DNA of 11,040 nucleotides. It comes from Oscillospiraceae bacterium. Lineage in GTDB: Bacteria > Bacillota_A > Clostridia > Oscillospirales > CAG-272. Of the stretch, positions 1 through 6,223 are shown piece after piece. Positions within the stretch are counted from its first letter, which is position 1. Each line of letters opens with the position of its first letter. The stretch covers positions 1-11,040 of the forward strand of contig SVSF01000056.1 of the NCBI GenBank assembly GCA_015064425.1, read 5' to 3'. A model generated the notes under the pieces. It was given only the letters and a program-made list of their open reading frames with translations. It was not told where the DNA came from and ran no database searches. A program made the translations under genes and the position numbers.

Positions 1-2844
1 AACATAAACGGGAGTTTCTGCAGGATAGTAAGCAGTATTCCAAGAGTTGCCCTCAACGGTAGTGCCGATGGAGGCATTGTCGTTGGCATTGACGATACCC
101 ATAATAATGGCATCGACCTTTTCGCCGGCCAGGTAAACTTCGCCGTCGAAGTAGTTGTTCTTAAATTCAGAACTGCTGTAGCCGTGGCCTGCAACACCGG
201 CAATACCGCCAACACCGAAGTAATAGTTTGTGCTGGTGGAAACAGTTGCCTTTACATAACAGCCAACTGCGGAAGTGCCTTCCTGACCGTTACCTACGAT
301 ACCGCCGACCCAGTTGGAGCCGGAGATGGTACCGATGACGGAGCAGTCATAAGCGCGGCAGTCACCTGCACCGGCAATACCACCCAGTGCATCGAAGGAG
401 CAGGTTGCTTCGCCGTTGAAGGAGCAGTCCTTAAAGTAGGTGTAAACATGGCCAACCAGACCGCCAACGTATCTGGTACCGGAAACAGTACCGGAAACAT
501 GGACATTAGTAATGTTGCAGGTATAAGCCTGACCGGACAGACCACCCACGTAGTAGTCACCGCTGACACTTACATTAGTCAGGGTCAGATCCTTAACAGA
601 GGGAGTGGTGGAGGCAGACATACCATTGCCCTTGATGTAGCCGAACAGACCAACATAACGGTTGTTGCCTGTGACCTTCAGGTTGCTGATGGTCTTGTTG
701 TTACCATCAAAGTAACCCATAAACTTGTTAGTAGAGTTACCGATGGGAGTCCATTCTTCGGAACCAAGATCGATATCAGCCGCGAGTTTAACGTACTCGC
801 CTGCGTAAGTGTTGCCTGCATTTACCTTATCTCTGAAAAGCTTGAGATCGCTTATATTATTAATAAGGAAGGGATCTGTCTCGGTACCTGTACCGGAGAG
901 ACCATCGACGGGTTCAACAGTATATGTACTGAAATTCTTTGCAGAAACTTCAACGTACTTTTCTGCGCCTGTTGTCTTTATATCATAAGTGCCGAGAAGC
1001 TCGTCTTCATGATATACTTTAGCCTGTGTCTTTGTTTCCGCAGCAGGAATAGGAAGCTTAAACGTTACATCGGCATCGAGTTCAGACATTTCTACTACGC
1101 TGGTGCCATAGCTTAATGTAGGAGTAACGTCATAGCTCAATTTTGAAGGAAGTCCGTTAGTAAGATCCATATCAACCAAGGATACTTTAAGAACAGGTGT
1201 CAATGTTGCAAGTTCCTCATCAGTCAAGTTGCTGTTAAGCTTCTTGAGTTCTTCCTTAGCTGCAGATATAGCGGTTGCATTTGTATTTGCATCAATAGTT
1301 CCGCCTGCCTGTGTGTTTGCATTGATCTCTTGCTTTACCTTGTTATACTCATTACCTGCTGTAAGAGCCGCAACGTTGTAAGTTGCGGGAGCACCCACGG
1401 TGATAACGTCAGTCTTATCGTCGGGGTTGGTCATCTTAAGCTTAAGAGTAACCTGGAAATTGGGATTTGCCTCAAGTATAGCATCGGATATATAGATCGC
1501 TGCTGTGAAATCTTTAACGGAGTTACAAATATCCTTGTAGTTAAGCGTAGCATCGTATGCACTTACTACGGGATACTCTACGCCGTTTTTAAGTTCCATA
1601 CCATCAGTAGGAATAACTATCCAGCCGAATGAACCGTAGTTACCTGCCAGATAGCAGTCATCAGCGACAATAGTATCTCCTGCAAGACCATCTATTGTGA
1701 TATAAAAATCACAGAGGAACTCGCTGAAAGCTCCGGCAAGACAATCTTCCAAGGTATCCTGAGCCTTGAAGTTCATAACGATTTGAAGAGGACGATCATT
1801 AGTACCGTTTGACAAGGAACCGTCCCAAATATTGTACTTATCCTTTTCAAGAATAACAGGATCCATAACAGTCACTGTTGCATTAGGTGTTCCTCTGTCA
1901 CCTACTGTGTATGTGCCGTTCTCGTTCTCAGTAAGAGTATATCCTACCTTGCAAAATTCGGAAACATCAACTCCGAAGATACCGCCGGAGACGATCTTTT
2001 TGTTCCAATTTGCAGCTGCGGGTACGTATGTTGTAACGATGCCGCTGTCAAAATTACCGCCCTTGATATCTGCAGTAATTCCGTACTCTGTAGCGCCGCC
2101 GTTCCAGTTAGCAAAGCGAATATTGCCTTTGCTTGCATTCTTTTCGAACGTACCGCCATTAACTGTCAAAGTGCCATTTGCAGAAACCTTAGTACCGTTC
2201 TGCATATCTACGGCGCCCTTGATAGTACCGTCATTAATAACGAGATCTGCCTTGTATGTTGCGCTTACGCAGAACATACGAACTGCAGAATATTTTTCGC
2301 AGTATATAGTACCGCCGTTTATTGTAACGGAAGTATCACGGATACCGGAGTAGGTATCTACTGCGTGGGGATAACCGTTGGATGCAACGGTTTCAGAGCT
2401 GAGGTTTTCAATAGTACCTCCATTGATAACCAGAGTTGCTCTGTTGTAAATAGTATCGGAGATGTATTCACCGCCGTTACCGCTGTCGGTGTAACTGATC
2501 TTACCGCCGCCGACGCTATCCTTGATCGTAAGGCTACCGTCGTTAAGGATCATCTGATAGCCTGCAGTCTGTTCCTTGGTCTGACTGAGTGTCTTGCCAT
2601 TAAGGTCAAGAACTACAGTTGCACCTGCATCTATCTTAAGTCCTTCGGTCACAGTAATGTTATCACCGAGTATTACCGTTCCGCCATTATTTATGGCTTC
2701 TTTCAATTCTGCTTCAGTAGCAACTGTAGTAGAGGTATTGATAATGGTAATACCGTTGTTTTCCTCTGTTGCAAACACGGACATAGGTAACACAGATAAT
2801 ACCATACACAGAGTCAACAACAAAGCTAAAACTTTCTTGAACAT
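1..2844 (-). CDS. Secreted GLUG-repeat surface protein, C-terminus beyond the left edge
   Basis: The frame is open without a stop for 948 codons from an ATG at 2844 to the window edge; I read every codon. AGGAGG lies 6 nt before the ATG. Residues 1-26 form a Sec signal peptide (two Lys, a Leu/Val-rich core, then VFA before TEE). Residues about 30-320 carry repeated INGGTI-like strands (for example INGGT near 115, 137 and 248), which suggest a right-handed beta-helix. Residues about 329-490 form a separate, unrecognised globular region. Residues about 508-648 include a short helical stretch and end in FSTYTVEPV, a junction often seen in clostridial surface proteins. From about 650 (GTGTETDPFLI) to the edge lie six GLUG-type repeats, with cores VGLFG (731), VGGLSG (766), VGGLVG (793), LGGIAG (820), VGGIVG (846) and VGGIAG (878). 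Role inferred: cell-surface adhesin or carbohydrate-contacting protein. The anchor and total length cannot be seen. Long plus-strand open frames opposite it are antisense shadows. Confidence 0.9.
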   Translation of the reverse strand, partial: MFKKVLALLLTLCMVLSVLPMSVFATEENNGITIINTSTTVATEAELKEAINNGGTVILGDNITVTEGLKIDAGATVVLDLNGKTLSQTKEQTAGYQMILNDGSLTIKDSVGGGKISYTDSGNGGEYISDTIYNRATLVINGGTIENLSSETVASNGYPHAVDTYSGIRDTSVTINGGTIYCEKYSAVRMFCVSATYKADLVINDGTIKGAVDMQNGTKVSANGTLTVNGGTFEKNASKGNIRFANWNGGATEYGITADIKGGNFDSGIVTTYVPAAANWNKKIVSGGIFGVDVSEFCKVGYTLTENENGTYTVGDRGTPNATVTVMDPVILEKDKYNIWDGSLSNGTNDRPLQIVMNFKAQDTLEDCLAGAFSEFLCDFYITIDGLAGDTIVADDCYLAGNYGSFGWIVIPTDGMELKNGVEYPVVSAYDATLNYKDICNSVKDFTAAIYISDAILEANPNFQVTLKLKMTNPDDKTDVITVGAPATYNVAALTAGNEYNKVKQEINANTQAGGTIDANTNATAISAAKEELKKLNSNLTDEELATLTPVLKVSLVDMDLTNGLPSKLSYDVTPTLSYGTSVVEMSELDADVTFKLPIPAAETKTQAKVYHEDELLGTYDIKTTGAEKYVEVSAKNFSTYTVEPVDGLSGTGTETDPFLINNISDLKLFRDKVNAGNTYAGEYVKLAADIDLGSEEWTPIGNSTNKFMGYFDGNNKTISNLKVTGNNRYVGLFGYIKGNGMSASTTPSVKDLTLTNVSVSGDYYVGGLSGQAYTCNITNVHVSGTVSGTRYVGGLVGHVYTYFKDCSFNGEATCSFDALGGIAGAGDCRAYDCSVIGTISGSNWVGGIVGNGQEGTSAVGCYVKATVSTSTNYYFGVGGIAGVAGHGYSSSEFKNNYFDGEVYLAGEKVDAIIMGIVNANDNASIGTTVEGNSWNTAYYPAETPVYV

Positions 2845-2870
2845 ACGTTCCCTCCTATAAGATTTTTTCC

Positions 2871-2959
2871 CGCAGACGCTGACATAAATAAAAAAAGATA
2901 ATTATCGAAATCCACATCTGTCTGCGAGTTTTTGAATGAAGTTTTAACAAACTCCATTC
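2871..2959 (-). other. Structured 5' leader of the surface-protein mRNA
   Basis: The predicted transcript starts near 2979, so the leader is about 135 nt. It contains an 11-bp hairpin at 2934-2959 (GAATGGAGTTT, loop GTTA, AAACTTCATTC). One of its pairs is G-U in RNA, so it is perfect only on the transcribed strand. A second, long-range pairing joins CTCGCAGAC (around 2920-2928) with GTCTGCGGG (around 2869-2877), up to nine pairs with one G-U. It closes a loop containing the palindrome GATAATTATC and a run of seven U. I match it to no known riboswitch. It may stabilise the mRNA or be a regulatory leader. Confidence 0.45.
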
Positions 2960-2985
2960 AACGTATAGATAAATATCGCTATTCT

Positions 2986-3014
2986 ATTATATCATACCAC
3001 TTTCTGACTTCCAA
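2986..3014 (-). promoter_or_regulatory. Sigma-A promoter of the surface-protein gene
   Basis: The minus strand has TTGGAA (3009-3014), a 17-bp spacer and TATAAT (2986-2991) with an extended TGA just before the -10 box. The predicted transcript start is near 2979. Confidence 0.7.
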
Positions 3015-3119
3015 TGCAAGTGTTTTGATTAATAAATACCGCAAAAACGAGGACAAAAATCCTACATATTTTCTTCACATTTTGTTTACATCACATAATT
3101 TGACATTTTTCTCAAAAAA

Positions 3120-3150
3120 GCAAAAAACCGACGGCAAGAGAACCGTCGGT
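3120..3150 (-). terminator. Intrinsic terminator after the hrb-like gene
   Basis: ACCGACGG (3127-3134) and CCGTCGGT (3143-3150) form an 8-bp GC-rich stem with an 8-nt loop. On the minus strand it is followed by TTTTTTG and a second T run. It sits 6 bp past the stop codon at 3157. The rest of 3015-3120, between this terminator and the surface-protein promoter, is AT-rich and shows nothing I can name. Confidence 0.9.
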
Positions 3151-3156
3151 CTTAAA

Positions 3157-3774
3157 TTAAGTATTCAATTCGAAATATTCAAAATCCTCTTTTCCGTGAT
3201 TGCAGAGCGGGCAAAGAAAATCGTCGGGCATATCGCCGCCCTCGTAGACGTATCCACATACAGAGCATCTGTAGCCCTTGCTTAGCTTCGGCACCGCTGC
3301 AGAGGGTTTTACTGACTTTTGATAATAGGAATAGGTGCAGGAAGGACGTTCGGAAAGTATTTCACCGTCCTTGACCTCTGCGATAAAGAGCACGTGGCTT
3401 CCGAGGTCTATACTGTCGATCACCTTGCAATCAAGATATCCGTTGGTAAAGCTTCCGAGGTGGAATATACCGTTTTTACCTCTTTCGGCATAGTCTACCT
3501 CTTCAAATTTGTCTGTATCCCTTCCCGTCTGCATACCGAATACCTTAAAAAGAGGCATTTTGGCATCTTCACTTATAAACGAAAGAGTAAATTCTCCGGT
3601 TCTGTGAAGTATCTCACATGTATAATTCTCTTTGATAACAGAGACGGAGATGCGAACGGGATCCTTTGCTATCTGCACCGCCGTGTTTATTATGCATGCG
3701 TTATCTTTTCCGTTTTCTTTTACGGAGAGAAGGTAGAGTCCGTAGGAAATGTTATACAGTACTTTATTATCCAT
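3157..3774 (-). CDS. hrb: Flavin reductase-rubredoxin fusion (high-molecular-weight rubredoxin type)
   Basis: The protein has 205 aa. Residues 1 to about 150 are a flavin reductase-like FMN-binding domain (opening NISYGLYLLSV, NACIINTAVQIA). Residues about 167-202 are a rubredoxin with iron ligands C170, C173, C188 and C191 in the usual CxxCGY...CPLC pattern. Known Hrb proteins (Moorella) pass electrons from NAD(P)H to flavodiiron proteins that reduce O2 or NO, so a cytoplasmic electron-transfer role in oxygen defence is inferred. The frame opens further upstream (to 3861), but I chose the ATG at 3774 because AAAGGA lies at the right distance, the family begins here, and the longer form would start upstream of the predicted transcript start. 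It has its own promoter. A perR-rubrerythrin operon lies two genes upstream on the same strand and fits the same pathway. The symbol is by architecture; I see no flavodiiron gene here. Confidence 0.88.
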   Translation of the reverse strand: MDNKVLYNISYGLYLLSVKENGKDNACIINTAVQIAKDPVRISVSVIKENYTCEILHRTGEFTLSFISEDAKMPLFKVFGMQTGRDTDKFEEVDYAERGKNGIFHLGSFTNGYLDCKVIDSIDLGSHVLFIAEVKDGEILSERPSCTYSYYQKSVKPSAAVPKLSKGYRCSVCGYVYEGGDMPDDFLCPLCNHGKEDFEYFELNT

Positions 3775-3802
3775 ATCCGTTTTCCTTTCAAGAAAGAGAG
3801 AT

Positions 3803-3823
3803 GTGCCGATCAGATGTCGGCAC
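3803..3823 (-). other. Hairpin at the 5' end of the hrb-like mRNA
   Basis: GTGCCGA and TCGGCAC form a perfect 7-bp stem with a 7-nt loop. The predicted transcript start is near 3826, so the hairpin would begin within about 3 nt of the 5' end, well ahead of the ribosome site. That placement is typical of mRNA-stabilising 5' hairpins, but an operator role is also possible. It lacks a U-run on the minus strand, so it is not a terminator for this transcript. Confidence 0.5.
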
Positions 3824-3832
3824 CTACTTTTG

Positions 3833-3861
3833 TTTTTATCATATGAACTATTTTTTGTCAA
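3833..3861 (-). promoter_or_regulatory. Promoter of the hrb-like gene
   Basis: A perfect TTGACA -35 box (3856-3861) is followed by 17 bp and TAAAAA (3833-3838), with TGA before the -10. The weak -10 is offset by the perfect -35 and the extended element. I see no good Per box overlapping it. Confidence 0.6.
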
Positions 3862-3904
3862 TATTGTAGTGAAAATATTTTAAAGCACAGCGGCTGTATT
3901 TCTG

Positions 3905-4816
3905 TCACTTTTCGATAGCATCGGTTTTCTTAGCCGCAAAATGATTTACTCCGAAAACTCCAAACAATATAAGAACAAAGGCAATCGCACTCGTCACAGT
4001 AAACGGGTCCTTCATAATAACGACACCCGAAGCAACAGAGACGATAGTAGAAAAACAGCTAAAAATTGTTGAACGGGTAACCGGAAGTCTCGACAGAGAA
4101 TAATTTGCAAGCATATAGGCTACGATAGATGCCGCAATACCCAGGTACAGTACCGCAATAATAAACTCCGTATTACCAATAGCTGATATAACCATAGGAA
4201 CCGTTTCCTTACTGTGCGTAACAAACGCCATTCCGAGGAAAAAGACAAAGCCTACCGCAAACATAACGTAAGTCAGTTCCATCGGCGAAAACTTTTTTGA
4301 GAGCTTTCGTACAAAAACAGAGTAAAAGGAGCCTAAAAAATATGCAGCCAAGAGGCAAATGCAACCGGCTAAAGTATTTTCTCCATTTTCGGAACCGAGA
4401 GAAACCATCAGAACGCCGATGATAGTAAGAGTGATGCAGAGCCACTGTTTCAAATTGGGCTTTTCTTTCAGAAAAATGATACCCATAACAGCTGTAAAGA
4501 TAGGAGACATAGAAGAGATAATTCCGGTAAAAGATGTTGTGGTATATTTTAGTCCGTAATTTTCCAACACAAAATAAGCTACCGGCTGTAAAAGCCCCAA
4601 AATAATAGGACCTGCCAAATTCTTACCTTTCAGTTCCAACTTCAAAACCTTCGTAAAAGCAAGAAGGTTGAGCACAATAAAAGTAACAGAAAAACGTACA
4701 CAGAGCAATATCATAGGCTCTGTGATATTTAATGCCATTTTTGAAAAAAGAAAGCTGAACCCAAAAATACTGTAAGCAATACCTGCGGCAAGCATGCTTT
4801 TTTTCTCTTCGCCCAT
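3905..4816 (-). CDS. EamA/DMT-family membrane exporter
   Basis: The protein has 303 aa and about ten hydrophobic helices arranged as two EamA halves (an ancient duplication). The first half opens GIAYSIFGFSFLFSK and ends before the polar stretch SLGSENGEN. The second begins LAGCICLLAAYFLGSFYSV and ends in a short basic tail. EamA proteins are drug/metabolite transporters exporting amino acids, nucleosides or other small molecules; the substrate cannot be told here. The frame can be extended seven codons to a TTG at 4837, but I chose the ATG at 4816: GAGGA precedes it by about 8 nt, and the TTG would fall only about 5 nt after the predicted transcript start. It has its own promoter, so it is not clearly part of the peroxide operon on either side. 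Only a weak hairpin (ACAG/CTGT near 3886-3897) follows the stop, so some read-through into the hrb-like gene is possible. Confidence 0.9.
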   Translation of the reverse strand: MGEEKKSMLAAGIAYSIFGFSFLFSKMALNITEPMILLCVRFSVTFIVLNLLAFTKVLKLELKGKNLAGPIILGLLQPVAYFVLENYGLKYTTTSFTGIISSMSPIFTAVMGIIFLKEKPNLKQWLCITLTIIGVLMVSLGSENGENTLAGCICLLAAYFLGSFYSVFVRKLSKKFSPMELTYVMFAVGFVFFLGMAFVTHSKETVPMVISAIGNTEFIIAVLYLGIAASIVAYMLANYSLSRLPVTRSTIFSCFSTIVSVASGVVIMKDPFTVTSAIAFVLILFGVFGVNHFAAKKTDAIEK

Positions 4817-4848
4817 AAGCGTATCCTCATAACCCAAAGCTTCATCCC

Positions 4849-4877
4849 ATTATAACACAAAGTTACAAGGATTTCAA
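4849..4877 (-). promoter_or_regulatory. Promoter of the EamA exporter gene
   Basis: TTGAAA (4872-4877), 17 bp, then TATAAT (4849-4854) with an extended TGT. The predicted start near 4842 gives a 25-nt leader to the ATG at 4816. Confidence 0.75.
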
Positions 4878-4880
4878 GGG

Positions 4881-4916
4881 ATAAAATCAGGGAACCCAGT
4901 TCTGAGTTCCCTGATT
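4881..4916 (-). terminator. Terminator of the perR-rubrerythrin operon
   Basis: AATCAGGGAAC and GTTCCCTGATT... pair as an 11-bp stem (4885-4895 with 4906-4916) around a 10-nt loop, followed on the minus strand by TTTAT. It begins 14 bp past the rubrerythrin stop codon. Confidence 0.85.
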
Positions 4917-4929
4917 AATATTTTGATTA

Positions 4930-5478
4930 TTAGAAGTATCTCTTGAGCATTCCTTCAAAGCCTTTTCCGTGACGGGCCTCGTCCTTTGCCATCTCATGAA
5001 CTGTGTCGTGGATAGCGTCGTAACCGAGTTCCTTAGCTCTCTTTGCGAGCTCGAACTTACCTGCGGTAGCGCCGCACTCAGCTTCGCTTCTGAGCTCGAG
5101 GTTCTTCTTTGTGGATGTTGTTACAACTTCACCGAGAAGTTCTGCAAACTTTGCAGCGTGTTCAGCCTCTTCGAGAGCTGCCTGGAGATAGAATGCGCCG
5201 ATCTCAGGATAGCCTTCTCTGATAGCCTGACGGCTCATAGCTATGTACATACCAACTTCTGTGCACTCGCCCTCAAAGTTAGCCTTGAGACCTTCGTAAA
5301 CTTCCATATCTATCTTGTCTTTTGCGCCAACGCCGATAACGTGCTCACATACGAAATTGAGGTTACCCTCTTCCATTACGTTGAACTTTGCACCGGGAAC
5401 TCCGCACTGAGGACATTTTTCGGGAGCAGCCTCTCCCTCATGAACATAACCGCATACAGGACATACATACTTTTTCAT
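4930..5478 (-). CDS. Reverse rubrerythrin (rubredoxin-diiron peroxidase)
   Basis: The protein has 182 aa. Residues 1-34 are an N-terminal rubredoxin-like domain with C6, C9, C22 and C25. Residues about 55-182 are a ferritin-like four-helix domain with diiron ligands visible as E71/E74, ExxH at E104-H107 and a second ExxH in the final helix (DEARH). Rubredoxin first and diiron second is the reversed order that defines reverse rubrerythrins, which in Clostridium acetobutylicum act as the terminal part of an NADH-dependent H2O2 and O2 reductase. Role here: cytoplasmic peroxide removal. GGAG lies about 9 nt before the ATG. It follows perR after 46 bp with no promoter visible in the gap, so the two genes are likely cotranscribed and derepressed together by peroxide. 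All expected metal ligands are present. Confidence 0.93.
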   Translation of the reverse strand: MKKYVCPVCGYVHEGEAAPEKCPQCGVPGAKFNVMEEGNLNFVCEHVIGVGAKDKIDMEVYEGLKANFEGECTEVGMYIAMSRQAIREGYPEIGAFYLQAALEEAEHAAKFAELLGEVVTTSTKKNLELRSEAECGATAGKFELAKRAKELGYDAIHDTVHEMAKDEARHGKGFEGMLKRYF

Positions 5479-5524
5479 ATTATTTTTCTCCTTTAAATTG
5501 TAATTATTTTTTATTTATGTTTTT

Positions 5525-5911
5525 TTATTTTGCGCATTTTTTGCATTTGCCGTAAAACACAATGGAATGTGTATCGACCGTTACATTATATTTATTCTCG
5601 ATCTCTTTGTTTATTCCTTCAAGCTCTCCCCTGCTCACGTCCATAACGTCGTGGCATTCGGAGCAAAGGAAGTGGTAGTGGTTTTCCGGCATACCGTCGT
5701 ATCTTACCGTTCCGTCTCCTACCTCTATCTTTACAGCTTCTCCCATTTGGCAGAGAACGTTCAGATTTCGGTAGACCGTTGCAAGGCTGATATTAGGATG
5801 TTCCTTCTTCAGCTCGGTGTAGATCCATTCGGCTGTTGGGTGGCAGCAGACGCTCTTAAGCAAGTTCTTTACCGCCTCACGTTGTTTTGAGTGCTTATAT
5901 ACTGTTTCCAT
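5525..5911 (-). CDS. perR: PerR-type peroxide-sensing Fur-family repressor
   Basis: The protein has 128 aa, a little short for the family (about 135-150) because the N-terminus is trimmed. A winged helix spans about 8-75 with recognition helix SLATVYRNL (42-50). The structural zinc site is C83-C86 with C123-C126. Regulatory metal ligands are likely H24 (in CCHPTAEWIY), D72, H78, H80 and D91. D91 sits at the position where PerR has Asp and Fur has Glu, which favours PerR. Known PerR proteins bind Fe(II) or Mn(II), and H2O2 oxidises a His ligand, releasing DNA. The neighbouring reverse-rubrerythrin gene supports the peroxide assignment. AAAGGTG precedes the ATG by a few nt. Transcription comes from a strong promoter whose leader carries a near-consensus Fur/Per box, so autoregulation is expected. 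A plain Fur role cannot be excluded. Confidence 0.87.
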   Translation of the reverse strand: METVYKHSKQREAVKNLLKSVCCHPTAEWIYTELKKEHPNISLATVYRNLNVLCQMGEAVKIEVGDGTVRYDGMPENHYHFLCSECHDVMDVSRGELEGINKEIENKYNVTVDTHSIVFYGKCKKCAK

Positions 5912-5935
5912 CTTTCACCTTTGCTTTCATATATT

Positions 5936-5954
5936 GATAATGATAATCGTTATT
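5936..5954 (-). promoter_or_regulatory. Fur/Per box in the perR leader
   Basis: GATAATGATAATCGTTATT on the plus strand matches the classical 19-bp Fur box GATAATGATAATCATTATC at 17 of 19 positions. It is a poorer match to the Bacillus Per box (10 of 14 defined positions). It lies about 9-27 nt downstream of the predicted transcript start and 24 bp before the perR ATG, so bound repressor would act as a block to promoter clearance or elongation. Confidence 0.8.
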
Positions 5955-5969
5955 GTTTTCGGTGTCTAC

Positions 5970-5998
5970 AGTATAACAGAGGTAAAGAGCTTTGTCAA
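5970..5998 (-). promoter_or_regulatory. Promoter of the perR-rubrerythrin operon
   Basis: A perfect TTGACA (5993-5998), 17 bp, then TATACT (5970-5975) with extended TGT. The predicted start is near 5963, giving a leader of about 52 nt that holds the Fur/Per box. Confidence 0.82.
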
Positions 5999-6019
5999 TA
6001 GTTTTTTTAAAAATTTTCC

Positions 6020-6053
6020 AAAAAAATTTCACGTGTTTTTTCCACACGTGAAA
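6020..6053 (-). terminator. Strong intrinsic terminator upstream of perR
   Basis: TTTCACGTGT (6027-6036) and ACACGTGAAA (6044-6053) form a perfect 10-bp stem with a 7-nt loop. On the minus strand it is followed by seven T (6020-6026). No protein gene lies directly upstream on this strand, but a strong promoter does (6086-6114). Confidence 0.85.
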
Positions 6054-6079
6054 AGCCAATATATTTTTCGCAACACAAC
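6020..6079 (-). ncRNA. Candidate small RNA or attenuated leader upstream of perR
   Basis: A near-consensus promoter points into this segment, and a strong terminator closes it only about 60 nt later. There is no ribosome site or start codon in between, so the expected product is an RNA of about 60 nt. Half of it is the terminator hairpin; the other half (starting CGTTGTGTTGCG) is single-stranded and A/U-rich. Alternatively it is the attenuated distal leader of perR, with read-through adding perR transcript. I recognise no known RNA family. Confidence 0.5.
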
Positions 6080-6085
6080 GATGTT

Positions 6086-6114
6086 ATTATATCATATAAT
6101 TTACAATTTGTAAA
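6086..6114 (-). promoter_or_regulatory. Second minus-strand promoter upstream of perR
   Basis: TTTACA (6109-6114), 17 bp, then TATAAT (6086-6091) with extended TGA. The region is AT-rich, so chance is a concern, but all three elements and the spacing agree. Confidence 0.6.
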
Positions 6115-6141
6115 GGGTATTTTAAAATATTGCACAAATTT

Positions 6142-6162
6142 CTATGCTTTGCATAGTTTTTT
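6142..6162 (+). terminator. Small plus-strand terminator-like hairpin
   Basis: CTATGC, loop TTT, GCATAG, followed by six T. The form suits a rho-independent terminator on the plus strand, but I found no convincing plus-strand promoter or gene between 5912 and 6141 that it would end. Confidence 0.35.
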
Positions 6163-6188
6163 GTTAGTTAATTCGTACAAGTTGTATA

Positions 6189-6217
6189 TTGATTTTTTTG
6201 AAATTAAATGCTATAAT
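6189..6217 (+). promoter_or_regulatory. Strong promoter of the orphan 6224-6662 transcript
   Basis: TTGATT (6189-6194), 17 bp, then TATAAT (6212-6217) with extended TGC. The predicted start is near 6224. No protein gene follows within 900 bp on this strand. Confidence 0.72.
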
Positions 6218-6223
6218 AAAGCC

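Noticed and set aside
184..1116. A 310-codon plus-strand open frame, with more at 1330-1632, 1832-2353 and 2365-2790
   Set aside because: All lie opposite the continuous 948-codon minus-strand gene, which has a signal peptide, ribosome site and repeat domains. The plus frames have no ribosome site and low-complexity Thr/Val/Cys composition.
2845..2991. c-di-GMP or other named riboswitch in the surface-protein leader
   Set aside because: The conserved core sequences of the c-di-GMP-I class are not present, and the stems do not match any class I know.
3775..3861. Longer N-terminus for the hrb-like protein
   Set aside because: The extension would begin upstream of the predicted transcript start, includes the promoter and leader hairpin, and does not belong to the family's domain.
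4817..4837. TTG start for the EamA exporter
   Set aside because: It lies about 5 nt after the predicted transcript start and has no ribosome site, whereas the ATG at 4816 has one.
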